Assembly (NCBI GenBank): GCA_030760725.1
Contig: JASWHV010000018.1
Location: 24,088,273-24,152,272 of the forward strand
DNA: 64,000 nt
Direction: 5' to 3'
Source of the DNA: Neostapfia colusana
Lineage: Eukaryota > Streptophyta > Magnoliopsida > Poales > Poaceae
Positions within the stretch are counted from its first letter, which is position 1. Each line of letters opens with the position of its first letter. Both the position numbers and the translations under genes were made by a program. A model generated the notes under the pieces. The model saw only the letters and a program-made list of their open reading frames with translations. It was not told the DNA's origin and ran no database searches. Below are positions 44,267 to 54,365 of this stretch, in pieces.

Positions 44267-46168
44267 GAAGGCGCGCTTGTTGCCCCCCTCCGGCACAATG
44301 TCGATGTGCTGCATGACAGCCGTCGCGGAGGCCAGAGATCCCTAGGGAGGTGATTGAGCACTACTTAAAGATCTTTCCTGACGTCCAGCCTTCCGACAAG
44401 ATGGAGAGTCCGCCGCCCCCGGTGCTTGGCGAACCGTGTTGTTGTCCCGAAGGCCAGCGAGAAGCTCCGGGAGCGCAGCGACTACACCAGCCTCAATAAG
44501 GCATGCCCTAAAGACCTATTTTCTCTCCCTATGATAGACCAAATAGTAGACTCGATGCCAGGCTGTGATATGCTGCGCTTCCCAAATGCTTACTAGGGCT
44601 CCCATCAGACCCCTGTGTCTGGAGTAGTTGAAGGGCACCCTTTACCTGCTAACCCCGGCATAAACCGACTTGGCGTAGCTAGGGGTCCTGCGAATTCCTG
44701 GTCTTCGCGCCAATGGCTTTGACCCCATACCACCGTAACCTGTTTTGCTACCAAGAAGCAAGCACCAAAAAACCCCGGAGGCCCAAACCGGACCTCGGAT
44801 CCCAGACACAACCTCCCGGAGGACCAGCAGGACCTCCCGGAGGTGCAACAGGACCCCTCCCCTGAGGCCCAGCAGGACCCCCCGGAGCTCCCGGGACATC
44901 AGCGGAGCTTCCCGGAAGGTCCAAAGCAGCCTGGGAACCTCCGAGTATCGAGCACCCGGCGGTCTCCCCAGGCTGAAAGCTATCCTCCACAGCCCCCACG
45001 CGACGGACAATGCCGCCGAATGGGCGGCGGAGCTACTGAAGTTTGACCTAGGCTCCCTTCCCGTCATGCAGACATTAACCGAGCACTAGTTGACTTGTGG
45101 CTGAAGTAGATGCACGCTCAGGGGGCCACAAAGACGGTGAAACAGGACCCTGAGCCCTGACCTTTACCAGGCCTTACCGAATGATGTTCGTCGACGGCTC
45201 CTTGCGAAAGCAGGGGGCCGGTGCTAGCATACTGTTCCTCACGCCATCGGGGGAGCAGTCTGGGTATGTGGTGCGTTTCAATTCCAAGGCAGCCAGCAAC
45301 ATAGCAAAGTATGAAGTGCTCATCCTTCTTGCTAGTCGTTGGCTCAGGGCAACTCCCAGTCTGGTTATCGACCAAGATGGTGGAGACAGACCTCCTCGCC
45401 ATGGACCTGCACCACGTACCGCGCGCTAGCAAGGCCGCAGCTGACGACCTTTCAACGAAGACCCCCACCGGAGCCACTGTGCCCGAAGGGGGCTTTGAGA
45501 GGACGATGCCGCGGCCCACAGCCCGGCCCGCCGAGCCAGACGAAGGGGGCTAGTCCAGCACCTCTAAGCTGGCTGTCCCGGCGGCAATGGACGCCGCCAA
45601 GGATCACAAGCGTCACTGGGGACTCCGTGCAACCCAGCGCTCAAGATCCAGGTGCTCAAGTCAGACCCGATGCATGGATCACGGAGGTCCGGGACTACTT
45701 GAAAGACAATATCCTCCCTGATGAACGTGTATCCGCTGAACGGATTGTGCGTATGGCTAAGAGACACATGACGGTAGAGGGGGATCTCTACCGACGTGGC
45801 GCCAACCACATCCTATTGCGGTGCATAACCCAGGGGGAAGGCTGCGACTTGTTCGCTGAGATCCATGGAGACGAATGTGGGAGTCACTCTTCCTCACGCA
45901 CGCTTGTCGGTAAAGCCTTTCGGCATGGCTTCTACTAGCCGGCAACACTCCAGGATGCCGTCGAGCTGGTCGAGAGCTGCTAGGAGTGCCTGTTCCACGC
46001 CAAGCAGATCTATACACCAGCTTGGACGGTACAGATGATCCAGCCCACATGGCCGTTTGCCATACTGGGGCTGGACATCCCGGGCCTGGGACCATTCCCC
46101 AGAACCAAGGATGGGGACCCGCTCCCGAACCTTCGGAACATAGAACACCGCTGTAAGTCCTACCCCTA
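44267..46168 (+). pseudogene. pol: D1 pol remnants: RT start, RNase H, integrase ends
   Basis: Recognisable pieces in several frames: RT start (DYTSLN, KACPKDLFSLPMIDQIVDSMPG, 44480-44580); an altered stretch 44600-45000 where the RT palm should be; connection segment (NAAEWAAELLKFDL, about 45007); RNase H (MMFVDGSLRKQGAGAS, 45181-45340); linker HVPRASKAAADDLS (45415); integrase zinc-finger region (LYRRGANHILLRC to FHAKQIYTP, 45785-46020); then a jump to the integrase end (PLPNLRNIEH, about 46120). RT catalytic YxDD and the integrase catalytic core are missing. Not functional. Confidence 0.85.
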
Positions 46169-47313
46169 GAGCAACAATAGGACAGACCCTTCTTTTTATA
46201 ATAAATTCCATAAAAGTCCAGGAACAGGGCTTGGAGCAACTAAGCCTCAGGGGACGGTCCAGGACTACGTTCAGCTTCGCCTGGTTCCGACCCCAAGCGC
46301 GTAGAGTCTTGCTTCCCTTGAGGTGGGTCGTGGCCTACATATTCGGCCTGCCTTCCCCATATGGAAATTTATATGAAAAGAAACCTGCCCTACGTTGCTC
46401 TTCTTTGGTACTCATTTAATTTACTTATTAAATTTTTATGATTACCCTACTAGCGCGTGCTCACTATGCGTTCAACTCCCTCTTCTCATTCTCATCTTTA
46501 GTCGGCATTTGCTGCCCTGCCAAAGGCGGTTGCGTGGGAGGTACCGGCCGAAAGCCAGGGGGGCCCCAAGCCCCCGGCACTTCGCGCACGATAGTTCCCA
46601 AGCACCATATAAGTGGACGGGGACCGTAAGCCAGATAAGACTAAGAGATAGAGGGGGGGAGCCCCCAAGGAGAATTACTTTTTCCTTACTTGTGTGCAGG
46701 ACCTCTCAGCCTCAGCTCCCCGCAGGAGTATGGTAGGCGCATCCATCCAATAGAACGCACCTACCAGGGGGCCGCTACGGGATCACGCAAGGCCAAAACC
46801 CCAAGGTAAGATCAATGAACTAGACCTCACAGGGGCGAGGCCCGAAGGCCCCACGTGTCCAGCAGGGCCGGATCTTCCACCTCCTTGAGGGGAGCTCCGG
46901 GACCGCCGCGTGGTCTACGGAAGTCGGACCTCCCCCCCCCTGCGGGAAGAGGCCCGAGGGCTCCACGTGCCCCGCAACCCCGGACCTTCCCTCAGGCGGG
47001 AGTTCCGGGCCCGCCACGTGACCAACAGGCCCGGACCCCCTCCGATCTCGTGAGGCGGGTCCTGGAGACCTCCGGAACCCTTAGTATATGTAAGGACCCG
47101 GAGAAGGTGTCTATGCAGAGCTTCGAGATTGGTCAAGGCCTCCGAGTCCTTGCGGAGCTAAGGACTCGGTAAGGAAAAGCCAAGAAGAAGACTAGGACAT
47201 GCAGACACAGAAAGAAACAGGAGTCTGTCCATACGAAGGCTCCACGAGCTGGGCTACAGACTCAACAAAAATAAAAAGGAGGTACAGGGCCTTGTGGCCA
47301 CGAGGGCAGATGC
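46169..47313. other. D1 spacer between pol and antisense ORF, with CACGTG repeats
   Basis: No gene. 46840-47045 carries repeats of a GC-rich unit with CCACGTG cores at about 46852, 46963 and 47015, like those in the D LTRs. Comparable spacers are at 54366-55722 and 59779-61140. The stretch 47085-47170 (GAGCTTCGAGATTGG, CGGAGCTAAGGACTC) is conserved in D2 and D3. Confidence 0.65.
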
Positions 47314-50105
47314 CTAAGAGTCCCCGGACTCCCGATGAAACCTAGAGGCCACGAGGGCAGCTAAGTCCTCGACTTCGGCCCTGGCAGCTTCCTCCCGATC
47401 GGCGACGGGTCCTAGACGAACCGGCCCCAGAGAAAAGGAAGGGTCTCGGCTAACGAAGCACGACAGAACGTGCATAGCAACCTCCTTCGCAAGGCCCCGA
47501 CCTTCCGCTTCGAGCTCGTCGGCGATCACTGATTCGAGCCGACCTAGCTCGTCGCCGAGAGACTCAAGGGCCGGGGCCGCTTCGGACATCGGCCGTGCTG
47601 GAGTCTCCACCTGCACAGGGCTGAAACCAAGATGAGCCAAGGCGGATCCCGCCTTGGCAATGAAGCACCAGACCGCCTGGGCCTCGGCAGAGGACTGGAG
47701 CCTCTCTACCTCTTGGCGAGCCGCTAGCTCGCGATCCATCGCCGCCTGGCACTCCTTGGAGAACTGCTCCTCCCTCGCGGCGACAGCCGACTCACGGAGC
47801 TCCAGCTCCTCGGACCGAGCCCTTAGCTCCTCCACCTTGGCCCTCAGCCGGGCGGTGGTCTTCTCCTCCTCGGCCGCAGCGACGCGTTCCCAATCAGCGA
47901 CTGCGTGCTCCCGACGGGCTACCTGCAGCTGCAACTCCTCCGCGGCGGCGGAACACTCCTTGGCTTTGGCTTCAGCTTGGGCCAGAGCCTCGCGGTAGGT
48001 GGCACAAACCCGCTGGGCCTCTGACTCCAAGCGGCTAATGGCCTTCTTCTGAGTGCCAAGCAGAGCACTCATGGCCTCAAGCCTTGACTGCCTTGAGTCA
48101 AGGTCCGCCCAGGCCCGCTGCTGCCAGCTGAGAAGGCGTTCCCTCTCGCCGGCCAATGCCTTCCGCTCCTGCTCAAAGGCAGATTGGAGCTGCCGGGCGC
48201 TGGTCTGGACACACCCCAGGGCATCCCACACGGGCGCCGGAGCAGGGGGATAGGAGTTGCGCCGCCGGACCCCCCTGACGAGTCTAAGACCGGCGGGGGC
48301 GCCGGCGCCTCAGCAACCACGGTGGGGCGCTGTCCTAAGGAGGCCAGGGGCCAGCAGGCGCACCTACAGCAGCCCTCCCGGTCTCAAGACCTGGCTTCTG
48401 GACTGGTGAAGGATGGCGGGTAGGAGCAGATGCGGCCACCGCGGAAAATGAACCCGCTGGTGCAGAGGGTGCCCCCGTCGATTTGGGAGCCATGGGAGCC
48501 GCCACGGTCCCCAGGTGCTGAGGCGCGGAGCTTCCGCCGGTTGAAGGCGGCCGAGTAAGAGGCCCGCCCCTGGCAGCTGGTCGGTCCCTGCAAGAAGAAG
48601 AAGCCCTCAGAATAAGAGAAGAGACAAGAGCTCTGCTCCTAAGCCAGAAAGAACATCACTTACTGGGCGGCATGAGCGCTCCAGCGAGCTTGCAGCACTG
48701 GCCTCTGGGCTATAGCTGAACCGCCGGGACCAGCGGCTGGAACGGTCGCGTAATGGGACGCCTGGATCCCCAGCGCACTCGCCGGCGTCGCCCCACCAAC
48801 ATCCGTCCTGGGAGCCCCTCCGCTTGAGGAAGGATGGCGAGGTACTTGGGCTGATTCGGACGGCTGCTGTCTGGGGAGAGACCCGCCGGGGAGGGACACT
48901 CGGGACCTCTTCGGGTCGCCACCCGATGGACCAGCACCTCCGGGAGATGGGAACAAAGTAGCTCCGGCACCCTGACTCGGCACAGGCGGCACCCTCGGAG
49001 GAGACCGGGCTCGTTTCTTCTCTAGATGCCCGGGGGCCGGCTCTTTTCCTTTCCCTTTGTCGGCGGCTTGGGTTCCGTTGGCTCTGGGGGAGGGTTTGAC
49101 AGCAGCGGATGCCTCATGCCCTGACCCGGGGTGCTCGGTTCCTGGAATGGTGATACCCCGGAAGGCATCCCCGACCTGCCGGACGGCGATCCCGATATCA
49201 TCAAGGTTCGGCATCTTCTGCAGGACCTCTGACCTCCTCTGAGGCTCCAAGAAGAGGGGGGTGGCAGAGGGCGGAAGGGCGGGGTCGCCACTGGGAATGT
49301 AGTCACCGCTCACCTTGCTCAACATCTCGTTCAGCTCCTCGTCGGAAGGGTCAGAGCCGGGGCCCCTCTCCAGCCTGGTACAGTCCTGCTCGCCGGTGTA
49401 GTACCACGCTGGGCGGCTACGCTGCTGCAAGGGAGCAATACGGCGCGACACAAAGTCCATCAGCACCATTAGAGACGTCAGCCCCTCGTTGGCCAAGAAC
49501 CGGATACGCTCCAAGACCGGGGTGTACTCCTGCTCCAGCTCAGGGATCTCCTCCCAGAAGCGGCAATCGGTGGTTGGGCTGGCGGTTGGGAGTTGTAGGC
49601 GATTGTGCTCGTCGGTCTGCACTACCACCCAGCTCTCCCTCCAGTTTTCCCACCTTGATGCGCTGAAGGGCAGAAGGTATCCGGAGACCTTCAGGTCTTT
49701 GCAGCGATGCTGGAAGTAGTATGCCCCCATCTGAGTCTTTGAGCCGCGCCCAGTCGTCCACAGCACAAAGAAGTGGCGGAAGAGCGTCACGGAGGCGTGC
49801 ACCCCCACGAACATCTCACAGAAGTGGACAAAAACAGCAGCCATTGTGAAGGAGTTGGGGGAAAGATGGTGGAGCTGGAGACCATATGTCTCCAGCAGGG
49901 TGACAAAGAAGGAAGAAATCGGCGGAACGAAGCCCGCCAGAGCATAAGCGGTGAAGAAGACTATCTCCCCCTTTTACAGGACCAGAGGGAGAGATCCTCG
50001 GCGAAGCCGATGTTTCTGCTCTTCTGAGCGCCAGCCCAGCAGCCTGCGCACTGGCCCGAGCTCGGAAGAGCAAATGAGGCGCGTCGGGAGCAAGTTGGAA
50101 GCCAT
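47314..50105 (-). pseudogene. D1 antisense ORF with Transposase_28-type domain and coiled coil (broken)
   Basis: Opposite strand to gag-pol, between pol and the 3' LTR, as in Grande-like elements. ATG at 50105 (MASNLLPTRLICSSELG), TAA at about 49976, then open through GEIVFFTAYALAGFVPPISSFF and MAAVFVHFCEMFVGVHASVTLFRHFF (49975-49760) to YYFQHR and WENWRESWVVV. This is the conserved core of Pfam Transposase_28 (putative gypsy type transposon; named from memory). A Pro/Ser/Lys-rich linker follows. At 48664/48663 a donor (CCCA|GTAAGT) and at 48588 an acceptor (CTTCTTCTTGCAG) define a 76-bp intron whose removal keeps the frame. Exon 2 then shows frame changes (TAG near 48333; shift near 48250) before a coiled coil (ERKALAGERERLLSWQ onward, 48231) and the conserved C-terminus to 47314. 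Function unknown. Confidence 0.75.
48588..48663 (-). other. Intron candidate in D1 antisense ORF
   Basis: 76 bp, GTAAGT donor and TTCTTCTTCTTGCAG acceptor on the minus strand. Without splicing the ORF ends at once at TAA (48662-48660). Spliced, the Gln codon is rebuilt across the junction and the frame stays open for about 250 more bases. Confidence 0.6.
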
Positions 50106-50521
50106 GGCGAAAGAGGGCGCAAGGGCAGGAGAGCCGGGGCGCAAGAGTTCAAGCGAAGTACGAGCGCAATGCGAAGGGAAACCACGATGCGGGTGAGATC
50201 CCCTTTTAAAAACTTTCCAGGGATGGTTCGAGGTAATTCGAAAACCTCCGGAAACGTCGCATCGGTGACCTCGTTGGCTCCGAGACCGGGCACCGATGAA
50301 AGGTGGACCCAAGCCGCCCAACTGAAGCGGTGGGTCAAGGAGTCAGACGCCCCGGAAGACAAGCCGGCAAGGCACTTCGACAGTTCCCGAAGAAAGAGCC
50401 GCAACGTGCAGAAGTGGTGGTCTTGGGAACCGCCGCAGTAAAAGCAACCATCAATTGAGCGCACGCTCCCACGATCTCGCGGCCGCTCGTGCTCCGGCAG
50501 CGGGCAATTCGGGACTTAGAG
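50106..50521 (-). other. D1 region before the antisense ORF start
   Basis: About 415 bp conserved with 57630-58047 of D3 (for example GGCACCGATGAAAG region, GGTGGTGGTCTTGG). It would hold the 5' untranslated part of an antisense transcript. No gene on either strand; the minus-strand ORFs 49961-50464 and 49974-50321 are open only by chance upstream of the ATG at 50105. It ends with the target duplication TAGAG (50517-50521) of the solo LTR. Confidence 0.55.
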
Positions 50522-50589
50522 TGTCGGTACCTGAGATATGGGGTACCCCCTCGCACAGGGTAAAATGCTTAAGGAACTCGCCCTTCTCC

Positions 50590-50900
50590 GCAGGGAGATC
50601 TCCGAAGGCGCCACGCGTCCGGCGGGGCCGGACCTCCCTCTCCTCAGAGGAGAGCTCCGGGCCCGCCACGTGGCATACAGAAGCCGGACCTCCCCCTCCG
50701 CGGGAGAGAGGTCCGAAGGCGCCGCGTGTCCAGCGGGGCCGGACCTCCCTCTCCTCAGAGGAGAGCTCCGGGCCCGCCACATGGCCAGCAGAAGCCTAGC
50801 CTCTTCCTCCGCGGAGAGAGATCCGGAGGCTCCACGTGCCCCGCGGGACTGACCCTTCTCTTCTCTGAGAAGGGCTCCGGGCCCACCACGTGGCAGCAGA
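50590..50900 (+). repeat. Tandem G-box-like repeats in D LTR upstream region
   Basis: Imperfect repeats of about 110 bp, each with two half units of about 55 bp centred on CCACGTG or CCACGCG/CCACATG variants (about 50611, 50668, 50722, 50779, 50834, 50886). They lie 390-700 bp before the TATA box, where LTR enhancers usually are. The same array is at 51770-52075 and, reversed, at 57183-57480. CACGTG is the core bound by plant bZIP and bHLH factors; binding here is inferred. Confidence 0.65.
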
Positions 50901-51293
50901 GCGACGCTGCCTGCCCCGAGCGATAGGCAGCGGGCGTAAATACGCCCCATACCTTGCCCGTACAAGGTATTCAAGGCCCGCGTCTTCCCAAGACGCGGAG
51001 ACGCGGAGCATGCTTCTGTCAGGTGCCGTTGCGCCCAGTCGCATCACAGACTGGCGCGCGGTGTCAGAACCTGTCAGCCAATAAACACCGCGACAAGACA
51101 ACCCATGCCGCCTGCGCCGTCATCAACCGCTACGACTGGCATGCGGCACGGGCAGGGCGGCAAGATGAAGACTCAGAAGCCTTCGGCAAGAGACAACTAC
51201 CGGCATAACTGCAGATACGGTAGATAATAGACAATCTTCCCGGGACCACCTGTCGGGTCCCGGCTCCCCTTGTAAGCCGCCCGAGTCTTGGAC

Positions 51294-51300
51294 TATAAAA
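51294..51300 (+). promoter_or_regulatory. TATA box of the D solo LTR
   Basis: GGACTATAAAAGGCTCGGG. Conserved at 52471-52477 and on the minus strand at 56773-56780 and 63735-63742. Confidence 0.75.
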
Positions 51301-51617
51301 GGCTCGGGTAGGCGTCGATAGCAAGGGTTTGCATTTTGCAACTCATACGCTAGCCATACACTCTCAAGCTGTAACTCACCCCCAAGCTCAGGCCTCCGGC
51401 CCTGAGCAGCAAGCAATACAGCGAGCTCCATAGCTCGCCGTGGACGTAGGGTTTTACGCTCCGGCGGCCTGAACCACGTAAAACTCGCCGTGTCAAGCTC
51501 TTACTAACTCGTTCCATCTGCGCAAGCTCTCCGCTAGGAACTAGCCCCTCCGAAAAAAGAACCTCCGCGGGCTGCCCAGTGCAGGCCCGGGGGAAGTGTC
51601 GACCGAACACTTCGACA

Positions 51618-51697
51618 TAGAGAAAGTGCGCGGATCGAAATAGAAGGAGGTCCCACCTCGAGCTCGCTACCTCCCCCGAGATGGGCCCGGGGGCCAC
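51618..51697 (+). other. D1 end segment with polypurine tract
   Basis: 80 bp between solo LTR and LTR 51698: TAGAGAAAGTGCGCGGATC through GATGGGCCCGGGGGCCAC. The matching segment in D3 is 57557-57636 (minus strand). The G-rich end directly before TGTCGG is the likely polypurine tract. Confidence 0.8.
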
Positions 51698-52793
51698 TGT
51701 CGGTACCTGAGATATGGGGTACCCCCGCGCACAGGGTAAAATGCCTAAGGAACTCGCCGTTCTCCGCAGGGAGAGCTCCGAAGGCGCCACGTGTCCGGCG
51801 GGGCCAGACCTCCCTCTCCTCAGAGGAGAGCTCCGGGCCCGTCACATGGCATACAGAAACCGGACCTCCCCCTCCGGCGGAGAGAGGTACGAAGGCGCCA
51901 CGCGTCCGGCGGGGCCGGACCTCCCTCTCCTCAGAGGAGAGCTCCGGGCCCGCCACATGGCCAACAGAAGCCGAGCCTCTCCCTCCGCGGGGAGAGGTCC
52001 GGAGGCTCCACGTGCCCTGCGGAACGGACCCTCCTCAACTCTGAGAAGGGCTCCGGGCCCGCCACGTGGCAGCAGAACGGCGCTGCCTGCCCCCGAGCGA
52101 TAGGCAGCGGGCGTAAAGACGCCTCATACCTTTCCCGTACAAGGTATTCAAGGCCCGCGTCTTCCCGAGACACGGAGACGAGGAGCACGCTTCTGTCAGG
52201 TGTCGTTGCGCCCAGTCGCATCACAGACTGGCGCGTGGTGTCAGAACCTGCCAGCCAATAAACACCGCGACAAGACACCCCATGCCGCCTGCGCCGTCAT
52301 CAACCACTACGGCTAGCAAGCGGCATGGGCAGGGCGGCAAGATGAAGACTCAGAAGCCTTCGACCAAAGGCAACTACCGGCATAACTGCAGATACGGTAG
52401 ATGATAGACAATCTTCCCGGGACCACCTGTCGGGTCCTGGCCTCCCTTGTAAGCTGCCCGAGCCTTGGACTATAAAAGGCTCGGGTAGGCGACGATAGCA
52501 AGGGTTCGCACTTTGCAACTCATACGCTAGCCATACACTCTCAAGCTGTAACTCACCCCCAAGCTCAGGCCTCCGGCCCCGAGCAGCAAGCAGTACAGCG
52601 AGCTCCATAGCTCGCCGTGGACGTAGGGTTTTACGCTCCGGCGGCCTGAACCACGTAAAACTCGCCGTGTCAAGCTCTTACTAACTCGTCCATCTGCGCA
52701 AGCTCTCCGCTAGAGACTAGCCCCACCGAAAAAAGAACCTCCGCGGGCTGCCCAGTGCAGGCCCGGGGGAAGTGTCGACTGAACACTTCGACA
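51698..52793 (+). repeat. D-family LTR shared by D1 (3' LTR) and D2 (5' LTR)
   Basis: 1,096 bp. To its left is a D-type 3' end with polypurine tract, to its right a D-type primer site and gag. TATA box at 52471. A CACGTG array lies at 51770-52075. Confidence 0.9.
52471..52477 (+). promoter_or_regulatory. TATA box of the D1/D2 LTR
   Basis: GGACTATAAAAGGCTCGGG, same place as in the other D LTRs; transcription would run into the D2 gag. Confidence 0.75.
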
Positions 52794-52795
52794 TT

Positions 52796-52813
52796 TGGCG
52801 CGCCAGGTAGGGG
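52796..52813 (+). other. Primer binding site of D2 (tRNA-Arg, CCT type)
   Basis: TGGCGCGCCAGGTAGGGG, two bases after the LTR end. It is complementary over 18 bases to the 3' end of plant tRNA-Arg(CCT) as I remember it (…CCCCTACCTGGCGCG plus CCA). Confidence 0.7.
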
Positions 52814-52850
52814 GCTTTTCTCCTAGCGCGACGAGTTTCTGCCGACGAAG

Positions 52851-54160
52851 ATGACCAAGCTTCCTTCAGCGGCAAACTCTCCCCCTCTGCGTTCACGGCG
52901 AACCGTGACCACTGGGGAGTACATGTCGACACACTCGGGACGGAGTGTGTCGGCACGAGCTGGTAGCCAGCAGCCGACTCCGGCCACGCCAACTCCGGCG
53001 ATGCAGGCTCCGACCAGTGTGAGATCTTCTGCAGCGCTGAGCGTACACCATGGAGGTGTGCTAGCTGCAGCAAGAGCGCTGCTGCGCAACCCACCTGCTG
53101 GGGATGCGCCCCATTCAGTGACCCAACAGTGGGTCCGCGAAGTGGACCGCCTCGTCGTCGCCGCCGCGAACCCTCGGTTTCGGCGAGGGCGACGCCCCGG
53201 TCAACCGGCTGTGTCGCTGACGCGCACGCCAACGGTTGACGGGCAAATGGTGGATTCCAGCTCCTCCAGGCACCTGTCGACGAACCTGAGAAGGTAGCTG
53301 GAACGGTGCCACTTGGGCCAGGACGCCCGGGTGTACCTCGAGCGACGCCGAGAAAGGCGTCGCAACCATGAGGCTGGCGACAGCATGTCGTCTGCCTCGA
53401 CACAACCTGAAGGGCAGGTCTTTGCCACGCGAGCCCTGCCTCAGGCATATGCCACGCAGCATATGCCACAACCATATGCGCCGCAAGCAGCGCCCCCGGT
53501 CTATGGTGCAGCCTTGCCCATGCCAGGATACACGGTGCAAAGTGCGAACCAAGCGTTCGCACTGCCAGTACCTGCGGCAGCAGGAGCAGGATGTGCAGCT
53601 CTTGCACCCCACCTTCGCTTCGCGGGGTGGCCACGCAAGTTTCGCCCACACATGCCCGAGAAGTACGACGGTAGCATCAACCTGGCGGAGTTCCTCCAGA
53701 TCTACTCCACCGCCGTACTTGCGGCAGGAGGGGACGAGGCTGTCATGGCCAACTACTTCCCCGTCGCCTTGACCGGCCCAGCCCGGTCTTGGCTCATGAA
53801 TCTACCTCAGGGGTCCACAACCTCCTGGGGTGAGCTCTGCCGGCAGTTCGTCGCCAGCTTCGGCAGCTCCTACACCCGTCCCAGCACGGAGCTCGACCTC
53901 CACGCCGTCAAACAACAACCTGGGGAGTCGCTGCGCTCTTTTATCCAGCGGTTCTCTCAGGTGCGCAACACCATCCCACATATCCAAAGCGCCTCTGTGG
54001 TGGTGGCGTTCCGACAGGGTGTCCGGGACGAGAAAATGCTCGAGAAGCTCGCGACCAGAGAGGTCCGCGATGTCTCGGAGCTCTTCAGCCTGGCGGACAA
54101 GTGCGCCAGAGCAGCTGAAGGGAGGAACTGGCACGCACTGCCGAACGGCCAGAGCAGCTG
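52851..54160 (+). pseudogene. gag: D2 gag (amber stop, truncated)
   Basis: ATG at 52851 (MTKLPSAANSPPLRSRRT), 37 bases after the primer site. TAG at 53295-53297 replaces a Glu codon (D1 has RRELERC). The frame continues from 53298 through the gag domain (FRPHMPEKYDGSINLAEFL, SWLMNLPQG, RQFVASFGSSY, about 53640-54000) to NWHALPN, where pol has been lost. The zinc knuckle is missing. It shows where the D-family gag begins, which is not visible in D1. Confidence 0.82.
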
Positions 54161-54365
54161 AAGGACGTCTCGGAACGCGATGGGGGCCCGCAAGAGGGCA
54201 ACCTGGTGAAGTGGCGCGCTATATTCCAAGAAGGACCCATAAGCTCTCCCTCAGCAGGGAAGGTCCCTTCCGAATCATGAAAGCTGCCGCCCCAGGTACA
54301 CATGCCTTTCAACCGAGAGTGGGATCCATTCCCAAAAATCCTTGCCATGAAGCAACACTGTAAGT
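54148..54365 (+). pseudogene. D2 integrase C-terminal remnant and deletion junction
   Basis: A 17-bp repeat GCCAGAGCAGCTGAAGG occurs at 54105-54121 in gag and at 54148-54164, where gag reading ends. Then GGGGGCCCGCAAGAGGGC and the end of integrase, frameshifted (GKVPSES, with an alternative frame …EGPFRIMKAAAPGTHAF at about 54260). The D3 remnant at 61330-61145 is the same region. Confidence 0.7.

Larger units (their letters stand above)
50522..51617 (+). repeat. Solo LTR of the D family inside D1
   Basis: 1,096 bp from TGTCGGTACC to ACACTTCGACA, flanked by TAGAG at 50517-50521 and 51618-51622. The D3 sequence is continuous across the same place (GGGACTTAGAGAAAG at about 57630, minus strand). 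No internal sequence is present, so this is a solo LTR left by LTR-LTR recombination. TATA box TATAAAA at 51294-51300. CACGTG-type repeats at 50590-50900. Confidence 0.92.
41837..52793 (+). mobile_element. Element D1: Tat/Retand-like Ty3/gypsy, degenerate, left part outside window
   Basis: Order: gag-protease (41837-44266), broken pol (44267-46168), spacer, antisense ORF (50105-47314), region with a solo LTR inserted, polypurine tract (51684-51697), LTR 51698-52793. Assignment to a Tat/Retand-like group rests on the C-x2-H-x4-H-x4-C knuckle, the DGGAGLNLI protease and the antisense ORF after pol. Its 5' LTR, leader and gag start lie left of the window, split off by element A. Confidence 0.8.

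Noticed and set aside
44748..44999. Collagen-like Gly-Pro ORF on the minus strand
   Set aside because: Produced by a GC-rich repeat inside the D1 pol remnant; no start context or homologue seen in D2 or D3.
50522..52793. A short LTR-80 bp-LTR element (TRIM-like)
   Set aside because: The left LTR has its own target duplication TAGAG and lacks a primer site; the 80 bp are the normal D1 end, so it is a solo LTR beside a regular LTR.
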